Source: Panopea generosa (lineage: Eukaryota > Mollusca > Bivalvia > Adapedonta > Hiatellidae). From it: a DNA stretch of 64,000 nucleotides. The position numbers and the translations under genes are program-made. Position 1 is the stretch's first letter. The number at the start of each line of letters is the position of its first letter. This document shows positions 54,014-64,000 of this stretch, piece by piece. Under the pieces are notes generated by a model. The model was not told the origin of the DNA. It was given only the letters and a program-made list of their open reading frames with translations, and did no database searches. Location: assembly GCA_029582155.1 (NCBI GenBank), contig CM055901.1:55534625-55598624 (forward strand), given 5' to 3'.

Positions 54014-57000
54014 CTGTAAGAAAGTACATAAATGTGTAATGGATGGAAATCAATGTCACCATGACCTCCTTGATGTTTTTCAACAGAGTAGGACACTAAC
54101 ATTTTAATATTATTTTTTATGAATGGGGTTTAATGCCATTTTCAATACATTTCAGGTTATATATGGCATATCCAATTTTACTGGTAGTTGAAGACCTCAG
54201 ACTGAGAAGAACCACTGTCCTTCTGCAAGTAACTGGCAAACTTTCTCACATTAAGTTTTTGGAAGGAGAGAGACTCAAACCTACGACTTTAGAAGTCATA
54301 AGTAAGTGATCTTGGGATGGTGTCTTAAACCACTTGACCACAGAGTACCCCTAAAACTATAACTCTGACCAAGTAGGTACATGTAATACTGTATAACAGG
54401 TTATTTCTGCCATCAAATATTCTTTGGGCTTAAACTTATTTAATTGTGTAAATAAAATTTCTGCACTCCTGTTGATTATAAATGAAACTAAATCTGTGAT
54501 TTAAGAGAATTTGCACATTGCAAGACTGCGCATTGAATAATTTGTTTAAAATAATCAAAAGGGAGATAATGTATTTCTGGTTCCATCATATAAAAACTTG
54601 CACATGAAATATATACAGTTTGTAAAATTTCTTTAGTAACCATTCTGTCAAACTGTAATTACCAAATCTTCAATTATTTATTTAAAGGGATAATATTGGC
54701 ATATTACCGTCAATTCCCTGTCCTAAATACACACGCCCAGCATGAAGATACACTTATAACTTAGAAATATACGCGTCTAAAGTGTCTAATTGCATAACCT
54801 CTTTATTACAAACATCGGGTTTCTGAAGTCACGTTTTTGTTTTTGGTTTTTAACAAAACGCTTTTGGGTTTCCGATCAATCATCAGATAACATCATGAAG
54901 ACTCATTCCCGATCTTGTTTTCGAGGCTTTGTTCTGGAAGTTTACAGAGTTCAATGTAAACATTGCGCAATGACGTATTAAAGTTTTGGCCAATATTCAA
55001 TTACTGTTAATTTGATAACTTTCAAGTAAATAACGGTTATACGTCAATACATAAGCATTATTTTGTGCACACTGAATACAGGAAAATTCTGGATTAACAG
55101 CGTGTTTGTGTTACTTGCCAATATAATCCCTTTAACTATTGTCCATTAGAAACATGCAGCCTTTACATATTTGAACTAACATATAGTTGTATGCTTGTTC
55201 AACAATATACTTACCAGTTGTACAGGTAAAGGTATTTAACAAATGCAATTGTAATTATGAAAGAAACGTGTTAAAACTTAAATGACTATGCTTTATTTGT
55301 GTGGATGAATCAATGGAATAACAGCAAATATAAAATGACATCATCACCAGTAAAATATTAAAATGTATTGGTTAGAAACACAAACAATTTAACAGTACTC
55401 AATACAAACTTAAAACATATGATTACACTGATAATTGCCCAGTACCTTTGAATAAGGTATACGCAGACATTATGGTTGCAAATGCATCAGCAATTGAACA
55501 AATATTAAAATTTCGAAATTTGTTCTGCATGATTAAGATTTTAGGGGTAAATATTCTGTTGAAAATCATTTTGTGATGCCTATGTTGAATTCCAGAAATA
55601 TTTTATCTGCATAATTAACACACTATGCGGTATGTAGATATTACACAATACATACTTGATATTATCATATGCCTGTAAAAAAGTACAGTGCACAGTGCAT
55701 TAAGTCTCAACGGTTTTGAATGCTTGCAGGCAGTGATTATAGTTACACAACTGGTGAATCTTTTTTTTCTAAATAATCTGTATAAAGTTTCTATGTTTGA
55801 CACCTAATCACCAGATATGCAGAGTTCACTTGTAGTTTAAACCGCAACAAATCTCTACACAGATATGTTGTGTAACGTTTATCATGCTGAATGCATTCAG
55901 ACATTATTCAATCCATTTATCTTTAATGGCATACCTTTTTTGCCTGACAATATTCTTTATCTGTAACTTCTGCTATCAACCACTGTTTCTTGGAATCACC
56001 TGGATCTGCAGAAATAATAAAAACACCCTCAGTGAGAAATAACTTATATTTGCACAATGGTGGTTAAAAGGAAGGATTTACAAATTTAAGAGAGAAGAAC
56101 TTAAGACTTGTTTCTATACTGATTATTGCTGTTTCTATACAAGACAGGATTACTGCTGCTTCTATAAACAAGTTTGGTTACTGCTGCCTCTATAAACAAG
56201 ACTGGATATGACTGCTTCTATCAACAGAACTGGTGACTGTTGCTGTCCTACACAAGACAAGATTACTACTGCTTCTATACACAAGACTGTATATTGCTGC
56301 TTCTATCAACAAGACTGGTTACTGTTGCTTCCCTACACAAGACAAGATTACTACAACTTCTATACACAAGACTGGATATTGCTGCTTCTATCAACAAGAC
56401 TGGTTACTGTTGCTTCCCTACACAAGACGAGATTACTACTGCTTCTATACACAAGACTGGATATTGCTGCTTCTATCAACAAGACCGGTTACTATTGCTT
56501 CCCTACACAAGACAAGATTACTACTACTTCTATACACATGACTGGATATTGCTGCTTCTATCAACAAGACTGGTTACTATTGCTTCCCTACACAAGACAT
56601 GATTACTACTGCTTTTGTACACAAGACTGGTTATTGCTGCTTCTATCAACAAGACTGGTTACTGTTGCTTCCCTGCACAAGACTAGATAACTACTGCTTC
56701 TATACACAAGACTGGATATTGCAGCTTCTATCAACAAGAGTGGTTACTGTTGCTTCCCTACACAAGACATGATTACTACTGCTTCTATACACAAGACTGT
56801 ATATTGCTGCTTCTATCAACAAGACTGGTTACTGTTGCTTCCCTACACAAGACAAGATTACTCCTGCTTCTATACACAAGACTGGTTATTGCTGCTTCTA
56901 TCAACAAGACTGGTTACTGTTGCTTCCCTACACAAGACAAGAATACTTCTGCTTCTATACACAAGACAGGATATTGCTGCTTCTATCAACAAGACTGGTT

Positions 57001-60000
57001 ACTGTTGCTTCCCTACACAAGACATGATTACTACTGCTTCAATACACAGGCCTGGTTATTGCTGCTTCTATACACAAAACTGGTTATTGCTGCTTCTATC
57101 AACAAGACTGGTTACTGTTGATTCCATACATAAGACATGATTACTACCACTTCTGTACACAAGACTGGTTATTGCAGCTTTTATACACACTAATGGTTAC
57201 TGCTGCTTCTATACACTAGGCTGATTATTGTTGCTTTTGTACACAAGACTGGTTATTTGCTGTTTCTATACACAAGACATGTTATTTTGATTCTTCTATT
57301 CTACACAATACTGATCATTGCTGCTTTTATACACTAGACTGGTTATTGCTGCTTCTATACACAAAACTGGTTATTGGTGCTTCTATACACTTGACTGATT
57401 ATTGCTGCTTCTATACACACAACTGGTAATTGCTGCTTCTATACACAATACTGGTTATTGTTGTTTTTAAACACTTTATTGGTTATTGATGCTTCTATAC
57501 ATAAAACTGGTTATTGCTGCTTCTATACACTAGACTGGTTATTGAGGCTTCTATACACTAGACTGGTTATTGCCACTTCTTTACACAAGATTGGTTATTG
57601 CTGCTTCTATACGCAAGACTGGTTATTGCTGCTTCTATACACAAACCTGGTTATTGATGCTTCTATACACTAGAGTCGACTGGTTATTGCTGCTTCTATA
57701 TACAAAATTGGTTAACTGCTGCTTCTATACACAAAACTTGTTATTGATGCTTCTTTACATAAAACTGGTTATTGCTGCTTCTATACACTAGACTGGTTAT
57801 TGGTGCTTCTATAAACAAGACTGGTTATTGCTGCTTCTATTCACAAAATTGGTTAACTGCTGCTTCTATACACAATACTGGTTATTGCTGCTTTTATACA
57901 CTAGACCGGATATTGGTGCTTCTATACAAAGACTGGTTATTGCTGCTTCCATACACAAAACTGGTTATTGATGCTTCTATACACTAGACTGGTTGTTAAT
58001 GCTTCTATACACAAAACAGGTTATTGAATCTTCTATACACAATACTGGTTATGGCTGCTTTTACACAGTAAACTGGTTATTGCTGCTTCTATACACAAAA
58101 CTGGTTTTTGGTGCTTCTATACACTAGCCTGGTTATTGCTGCTTTTATACACAAGACTGGTTATTGCTGCTTCTATACACAAAACTTGTTATTGTTGCTT
58201 TTATACACAAGACTGGTTATTGATGCTTCTATACACTTGACTGGTTATTGCTGCTTCTATACACAACAACTGGTTATTGCTGTTTTTAAACACTACACTG
58301 GTTATTGATGCTTCTATACACTAGACTGATTATTGATGCTTCTATACACTAGACTGGTTATTGCTGCTTCTTTACACAAGATTGGTTATTGCTGCTTCTA
58401 TACACAAAACTGGTTATTGCTGCTTCTATACACTAGAATCGGCTGGTTATTGCTGCTTCTATACACTAGACTGGTTATTGCTGCTTCTTTACACAAGATT
58501 GGTTATTGCTGCTTCTATACACAAGACTGGTTATTGCTGCTTCTATACACAAAACTGGTTATTGCTGCTTTTATATACAAAATTGGTTAACTGCTGCTTC
58601 TATACACAATACTGGTTATTGCAGCTTTAATACACTACACTGGTTATTGGTGCTTCTATACACAAGACTGGTTATTGCTGCTTCTATTCACAAAATTGGT
58701 TAACTGCTGCTTTTATACATAATACTGGTTATTGCTGCTTTAATACACAAGATCGGTTATTGGTGTTTCTATACAAAGACTGGTTATTGCTGCTTCCATA
58801 AAAAAAAACTTGTTATTGATGCTTCTATACACTAGACAGGTTGTTAATGCTTCTATACACAAAACAGGTTTTTGAATCTTCTATATACAATACTGGTTAT
58901 GGCTGCTTTTATACAGTAGACTGATTTTTGCTGCTTCTATACACAAAACTGGTTATTGGTGCTTCTATACACTAGACTGGTTATTGCTGCTTCTATACAC
59001 AAAACTGGTTATTGATGCTACTATACAGAATACTGGTTATTGCTGCTTTTAAACACTAGACTGGTAAATGATGCTTCTATACATAATAATGGTTATTGCT
59101 GCTTCTATACACTAGACTGGTTATTGTTACTCCTATACACAAGACAGGTTATTGCTGCTTCTATACACTAAACTGGTTATTGATGCTTCTATACACTAGA
59201 CTGGTCATTGCTGCTTCTATACACTAGACTGGTTGCTGTTGCCTCTATAAACAAGACTAAGTATTGATGTCACCATACAAGCATGGTATTTATATGGCTA
59301 CTTACTAGTTTTGAGACCAAGTGGCAGGAGACAATCTGTGTGCAGGAAGTGAAGAGTGGCGCCAACAGTGAACACAACATACTGATCTAGCCTTTCATCC
59401 AGGCATAACAACACAAGGTCTCCAACATGACAACTGGAAATAAAACAGACAATACGGTTTGATTTAGTATTTAACCTAATATAGTTACAATACAACCATG
59501 TGATGTGCCTTAAACATAACAATTTATCTGAACATACATAGTTCTATCTAGCTCTAACTAGAACAATACGAAGATTGTATCAGTTGCGAATACTTGGTTT
59601 CATTTGTGGAGCATATAATAATGGCTAATCATCAGATGGTGTAAAGATTGTAGGACAGATCTCCACATGATTTATCTCATCAACATACATGCAACAATAA
59701 GCAAATCTATCACCATTAGCTTTCTGAAGTTTGTTAATATGATTTAATAACTTCATTAATTAATAAATAGTATTGCAATATCAATTACTTATTTAAACAA
59801 GTCATGGGATTAAATTCCTATGTTATAGGTAGTTAACTTTATATGTCATGAGACTAAATCCTATGTTGTAGGTGGTTAATTTATATGTAATGAGACTAAC
59901 TCCTATGTTGTAGGTAGTTAATTTATATGTCATGAGACTAAATCCTATGTTGTAGGTAGTTAACTTTATATGTTTTGAGACTAAATCCCATGTTGTAGGT

Positions 60001-62386
60001 AGTTAATTTATATGTCATGGGACTAAATCCTATGTTGTAGGTAGTTAATTTATATGTCATGAGACTAAATCCTATGTTGTAGGTAGTTAATTTATATGTC
60101 ATGAGACTAAATCCTATGTTGTAGGTAGTTAATTTATATGTCATGAGACTAAATCCTATGTTGTAGGTAGTTAATTTATATGTCATGAGACTAAATCCTA
60201 TGTTGAAAGTAGTTAATTTATATGTCATGGGACTAAATCCTATGTTATAGGTAGTTAACTTTATATGTCATGAGACTCAATCCCATGTTGTAGGTAGTTA
60301 ATTTATGTCATGGGACTAAATCCTATGTTGTAGGTGGTTAACTCTAGATGTCATGGGACTAAATCTTATATTGTAGGTAGTTAACTTTATATGCCATTAT
60401 AGGACTAAATCATATGTTGTAGGTAGTTAACTTTATATGTCATGGGACTAAATCCTATGTTGTAGGTGGTTAACTCTAGATGTCATGGGACTAAATCTTA
60501 TATTGTAGGTAGTTAACTTTATATGCCATTAGAGGACTAAATCATATGTTGTAGGTAGTTAACTTTATATGCCATTATAGGACTAAATCATATGTTGTAG
60601 GTAGTTAACTTTATATGCCATTATAGGACTAAATCATATATTGTAGGTAGTTAACTCTAGATGTCATGGGACTAAATCATATGTTGTAGGTAGTTAACTT
60701 TATATGCCATTATAGGACTAAATCATATGTTGTAGGTAGTTAACTTTATATGTCATGGGACTAAATCCTATGTTGTAGGTGGTTAACTCTAGATGTCATG
60801 GGACTAAATCTTATATTGTAGGTAGTTAACTTTATATGCCATTAGAGGACTAAATCATATGTTGTAGGTAGTTAACTTTATATGCCATTATAGGACTAAA
60901 TCATATGTTGTAGGTAGTTAACTTTATATGCCATTATAGGACTAAATCATATATTGTAGGTAGTTAACTCTAGATGTCATGGGACTAAATCATATGTTGT
61001 AGGTAGTTAACTTTATATGCCATTATAGGACTAAATCATATATTGTAGGTGGTTAACTCTAGATGCCATGGGACTAAATCATATGTTGTAGGTAGTTAAC
61101 TTTATATGCCATTATAGGACTAAATCATATATTGTAGGTGGTTAACTCTAGATGTCATGGGACTAAATCATATGTTGTAGGTAGTTAACTTTATATGCCA
61201 TTACAGGACTAAATCATATATTGTAGGTGGTTAACTCTAGATGTCATGGGACTAAATCATATGTTGTAGGTAGTTAACTTTATATGCCATTATAGGACTA
61301 AATCATATATTGTAGGTGGTTAACTCTAGATGCCATGGGACTAAATCATATGTTGTAGGTAGTTAACTTTATATGCCATTATAGGACTAAATCATATATT
61401 GTAGGTGGTTAACTCTAGATGCCATGGGACTAAATCATATGTTGTAGGTTGTTAACTTTATATGCCATTATAGGACTAAATCATATATTGTAGGTGGTTA
61501 ACTCTAGATGCCATGGGACTAAATCATATGTTGTAGGTAGTTAACTTTATATGCCATTATAGGACTAAATCATATATTGTAGGTGGTTAACTCTAGATGC
61601 CATGGGACTAAATCATATGTTGTAGATAGTTAACTTTATATGCCATTATAGGACTAAATCATATATTGTAGGTAGTTAACTCTAGATGTCATGGGACTAA
61701 ATCATATGTTGTAGGTAGTTAACTTTATATGCCATTATAGGACTAAATCATATATTGTAGGTAGTTAACTCTAGATGCCATGGGACTAAATCATATGTTG
61801 TAGGTAGTTAACTTTATATGCCATTATAGGACTAAATCATACATTGTAGGTAGTTAACTCTAGATGTCATCGGACTAAATCATATGTTGTAGGTAGTTAA
61901 CTTTATATGCCATTATAGGACTTAATCATATATTGTAGGTAGTTAACTCTAGATGCCATGGGACTAAATCATATGTTGTAGGTAGTTAACTTTATATGCC
62001 ATTATAGGACTAAATCATATATTGTAGGTAGTTAACTCTAGATGCCATGGGACTTAATCCTATGTCATAACCACCTACAACATAGGATTTTGGTCCATGA
62101 CATATAAAGTGAATTACTAAACAAGTCATGGGACTAAAATCCTGCACAGCAGTTACTAAACAAGCCATGGGACTAAAGTTCTATTTGTAATTATTAAACA
62201 AGTCAAGGGACTAAAAGCCTACGTTGCAGGTGATTAACATGTACATGTAAGTCATGGGATAAAAATCCTATGTTATAATTACTCAACAAGTCATGGGACT
62301 AAAATCTTTAAGCTGTATACATACCTTGTAATGGAGACTTTGTCTTGTACAAGAGACTTAGTACTGGCAGACATGGACAACTCCAT
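53882..62386 (-). CDS. RB1CC1: RB1CC1/FIP200 C-terminus (Claw domain), partial gene
   Basis: Four minus-strand exons (62386-62325, 59433-59306, 56005-55935, 54013-53882) join in matching phases and encode the last 130 residues of RB1CC1 (FIP200). RB1CC1 is the scaffold of the ULK1/ATG1 autophagy-initiation complex. CHVGDLVLLCLDERLDQYVV, FTVGATLHFLHTDCL, KEYCQAKK and NRFKVPVGTKFYRVKA form the Claw domain that binds phosphorylated FIR motifs of cargo receptors. The Lys before the last junction and the Arg of NRFKV match, by alignment, human K1569 and R1573 of the ligand pocket. A Ser-rich tail (KKSDTASASTSS) extends past the usual end. The N-terminal and coiled-coil exons must lie beyond position 64000. 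Confidence 0.95.
54118..54362 (-). mobile_element. SINE family C (minus-strand copy)
   Basis: Tail ATGAATGGGGTTTAATGCC at left, body GGCATATCCAATTTTACTGG and CTGCAAGTAACTGGCAAACT, and tRNA-like head GGTCAAGTGGTTTAAGACAC (minus strand) at right. Lies in the last RB1CC1 intron. Confidence 0.75.
54682..55135. mobile_element. TTAA-ended DNA element, 454 bp
   Basis: Ends TTAAAGGGATAATATTGGCA and, inverted, TTAAAGGGATTATATTGGCA match at 19 of 20 positions. TTAA at both termini suggests a TTAA-targeting superfamily (piggyBac or Kolobok). The interior is the intact form of the element interrupted at 7.1-8.5 kb. Confidence 0.8.
55136..55934 (-). other. RB1CC1: RB1CC1 intron, right part; no feature
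   Basis: AT-rich intronic sequence without recognised repeats. Confidence 0.5.
55935..56005 (-). CDS. RB1CC1: RB1CC1 penultimate coding exon
   Basis: Acceptor TTATTTCTGCAG, donor AAAAAG|GTATGC. Split Asn then 23 codons: PGDSKKQWLIAEVTDKEYCQ and AKK. Confidence 0.94.
56105..59262 (+). repeat. 28-bp minisatellite filling an RB1CC1 intron
   Basis: More than 100 units of about 28 bp, consensus TGCTGCTTCTATACACAAGA plus CTGGTTAT, occupy nearly all of the 3300-bp intron. Exon-proximal gaps are about 100 bp on the left and 44 bp on the right. From 56190 to 57060 the units form an 85-bp three-unit higher-order repeat (TATCAACAAGAC, CCCTACACAAGAC and AAGATTACTACTGC types in fixed order). From 57060 on the order is irregular, with one-base changes and ACTAGAC/AAAACTGG variants. 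The unit lacks stop codons in all plus-strand frames, which explains the long open frames; these run antisense to the gene. Confidence 0.96.
59306..59433 (-). CDS. RB1CC1: RB1CC1 exon encoding the Claw core
   Basis: Acceptor TTTATTTCCAG, donor AACTA|GTAAGT. 42 full codons: CHVGDLVLLCLDERLDQYVV, FTVGATLHFLHTDCLLPLGL and KT. Confidence 0.95.
59434..59800 (-). other. RB1CC1: RB1CC1 intron, left part
   Basis: Unique AT-rich sequence between the exon and the minisatellite. Confidence 0.6.
59801..62304 (+). repeat. 42-46 bp minisatellite with an 89-bp higher-order unit
   Basis: Consensus GGACTAAATCATATGTTGTA followed by GGTAGTTAACTTTATATGCC. Early units (59801-60300) are 42 bp (14 codons, hence a 96-codon minus-strand open frame of a 14-residue repeat). 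The middle mixes types. From about 60990 to 62055 a 46-bp and a 43-bp unit alternate as an 89-bp dimer. Decayed units continue to about 62304, only 20 bp from the RB1CC1 exon donor. Confidence 0.95.
62044..62106. repeat. Inverted unit forming a hairpin at the array edge
   Basis: A forward unit (GGGACTTAATCCTATGT) is followed by the reverse complement of a unit (ACCACCTACAACATAGGATT and TTGGTCCATGACAT). The two can pair over about 20 bp. It marks the border between the homogeneous and the decayed parts of the array. Confidence 0.75.
62325..62386 (-). CDS. RB1CC1: RB1CC1 exon before the Claw core
   Basis: Acceptor CTTTATTCCAG, donor ACAAG|GTATGT. 20 codons plus two bases: MELSMSASTKSLVQDKVSIT, the Ser-rich lead-in to the Claw. 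Confidence 0.85.
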
Positions 62387-62708
62387 CTGGAATAAAGATA
62401 TAAATAATGTAACTGACGACCTAAATCTTCTACAACATACCATTATCATTAAGATTCAATAAAATGTGATGCTAATAAGACAAAGGACTAAGAGTCAAAC
62501 GATGCAAAACATAATCTGACTGCAAGTTATTTGCAGCCTGATTGAAAGAAAAAATTGTGGGTTGTCTGGCACGCCAACACATTATACATGTAGGTTGTAC
62601 GACACCAACAGTAAGGTTCACTCTCCATGTGATATAAAAATAAATAAGTATACAGATTGAAAAAAAAAATGTTTCAGCAAATCTGGTCATCTATTTGTCA
62701 GTGCTTAC

Positions 62709-62758
62709 AACATGTAAAGTAACAGTAGATTTATTCATGCCATCACTCATTCGGCACC
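62709..62758 (-). CDS. RB1CC1: Possible further RB1CC1 exon
   Basis: A 50-bp minus-strand segment between acceptor TTTGGTTCCAG and donor GTT|GTAAGC is open in just one frame (CRMSDGMNKSTVTLHV). That frame ends in phase 0, as the next exon requires. Ser/Thr composition fits the region before the Claw. It could equally be chance, as there is no strong family match. Confidence 0.4.
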
Positions 62759-62998
62759 CTGGAACCAAACATGATTGATGATTAACCACAATAGTGAACA
62801 TGACAAAAAATGATAAAATGGACATGACCCCACTTGGAAGATTCCTGTCCCTCTGCAGAGATGGACATGTACACTGGTTCTTACCAGGACCTGTACAGGT
62901 TAGTACGCAGATTGTATAAATAACATGGACAACACATTGAAAGTAACTATGACTTCAATCTCCATATCCTATCAACTTTTACAGCAGTTGTGAAACAG
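62759..62998. other. No feature seen
   Basis: Presumed RB1CC1 intron without recognised repeats. Confidence 0.4.
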
Positions 62999-62999
62999 G

Positions 63000-63172
63000 T
63001 TCTTACAGCTTAAGACAAATCATGATCGAAGTCTTCCTGGGTAGTACCAGTACTAAGTATATGCAGAAAAGGTGTCTTGCTAAAGGACACCATACGTAGC
63101 CATGACAGAGGATCGAACCCACGACAATCTGACCATGAGTTTGGTGCTGTACCACTAGACCATGCGCTCCAC
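63000..63172 (-). mobile_element. SINE family D (copy 3)
   Basis: Minus strand: ATGGTCTAGTGGTACAGCAC (A-box-like) and GTGGGTTCGATCCTCTG (B box). The body AGAAAAGGTGTCTTGCT is shared with 240-398. Confidence 0.75.
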
Positions 63173-63327
63173 AAGAGCAGTTGTTATTTTATACAAACCT
63201 CTACTAATGTCAGTTCCATTTTTAAAACCAAAGACGACTTTATTGAACTTTTGATTAATCATATATATGTTATTCCAAAACAAGCTGATCACAGAGATAT
63301 TGGTAAAAGACACTTTAAAGCAATCAA

Positions 63328-63660
63328 TTAAACCCTTAACTTCATATAGATGCCTTTGGACACCTCTAATATTGAAAGCATTAATTCACCACGTATCAGT
63401 AATGGGTGAATTATGTTTATATTAACTGACAGAGTGAGAAAACAGTGCAAAACCAATCATAGCAGGCCTTTGTAACGAGCAATCTGAACTCTTCATGCAC
63501 TGTTTTCAAAGGCCTTCTGTGATAAGTGTGGGAAAACGCGTATCTACCTTTATTCCATTGATACGCGTATCTAAATAAGAACTGTTCCATTATTTAGCTA
63601 AACCCTTTACTCCATAGATACGCATTTTCCCACACCAATCACTTTAGAGGAAACCAACCT
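63328..63660. mobile_element. Composite relative of the TTAA MITE
   Basis: Starts near TTAAACCCTTAACTTCATAT and carries GGACACCTCTAATATTGAAA and GAACTCTTCATGCACTGTTT, all found in the 49.46-kb MITE. A second foldback follows: GTGTGGGAAAACGCGTATCT (about 63518) pairs with AGATACGCATTTTCCCACAC (63617-63636). It appears to be two related MITEs joined or nested. Confidence 0.6.
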
Positions 63661-64000
63661 TAAAGAAATCAGTATGACGATACAAAACCAATTAAAAGCA
63701 TTGAACTGAAATAAACTCCAATTGTTTTAAAGATAAATTATCTACATGTACTTAGCATTCAAACTGCATAGTAAGCTCTGTTGATGAGGTGTCTGTCAAC
63801 CCAGAGTTAGAACCCCACCTAGCCACAGGCTGTGTGGTGAATGGTAATCAACTTTGTTCTATTGCAACAAATCTGCCACCTCAACTCTGAATATTTGGGG
63901 AAAAGTCACTTGACTTGCAGAGACAAGATGCATCTAGTACAGGTTAACCACATAGCGGATTCCGCGAACAATGATTAGGTGAAATAATCAAAATACTGTT
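63661..64000. other. No feature seen
   Basis: Presumed RB1CC1 intron; 63770-63960 has an isolated GTTGATGAGGTGTCTGTCAA and CCCAGAGTTAGAACCCC, perhaps a worn tRNA-like SINE head. Confidence 0.35.

Noticed and set aside
56208-58703. Many long plus-strand open frames rich in Tyr, Leu, Ile and Cys
   Set aside because: They arise because the 28-bp unit has no stop codon in any plus frame; one-base slips carry the frame through all three phases. They are antisense and intronic to RB1CC1.
59938-60228. Minus-strand open frame of 14-residue repeats (MTYKLTTYNIGFSL)
   Set aside because: A by-product of 42-bp units being divisible by three; neighbouring 43- and 46-bp units break the frame. No start context, homology or splice evidence.

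Overview
This 64 kb window is AT-rich animal nuclear DNA. Its genes are spread thinly and split by GT-AG introns, and most of the rest is transposon debris and tandem repeats. Gene content (TMEM18, COX5B, the C-terminus of RB1CC1/FIP200) shows a metazoan. The repeats look like those of a bivalve mollusc: repeats opening with AACAAGAG, 'TATGCCCC…GGGGTGGCATA' repeats carrying AAGGTCAAGGTCAC units, and several tRNA-headed SINE families. The species cannot be fixed from this alone.

Layout. 0-12 kb holds no host gene. It carries SINEs, a two-copy MITE, a Helentron-like tandem element, a transposon nested in another transposon, three LINE reverse-transcriptase fossils and an 83-bp minisatellite (9.66-10.95 kb) that appears to have grown out of one of those LINEs. 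12.5-26.9 kb (+ strand) is a three-exon gene for a 108-aa secreted, six-cysteine protein with a furin-type site. TMEM18 follows only 156 bp after its stop codon (27.1-27.6 kb, +) and has no coding introns. 28-37.8 kb is repeat-rich and without recognised genes. 37.8-46.7 kb (- strand) is a complete five-exon COX5B. 46.7-53.9 kb is intergenic, with SINEs, a TTAA-flanked MITE and a 468-bp foldback element. 53.9-62.4 kb (- strand) holds the last four coding exons of RB1CC1 (FIP200 Claw domain); its upstream exons lie to the right of the window.

The genes belong to unrelated pathways: mitochondrial respiration (COX5B), autophagy initiation and cargo recognition (RB1CC1), nuclear envelope (TMEM18) and an unidentified secreted peptide. 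The striking feature is how tandem arrays colonise introns: two successive RB1CC1 introns are almost wholly minisatellite (28-bp and 42/89-bp units, both with higher-order structure), and a 43-bp array begins within about 30 bp of an exon of the secreted-protein gene. Most candidate novelty lies in the repeat biology: a LINE-derived satellite, several repeat families sharing a terminal hairpin plus TCTTGTT, and a chimeric copy carrying what looks like captured flank.
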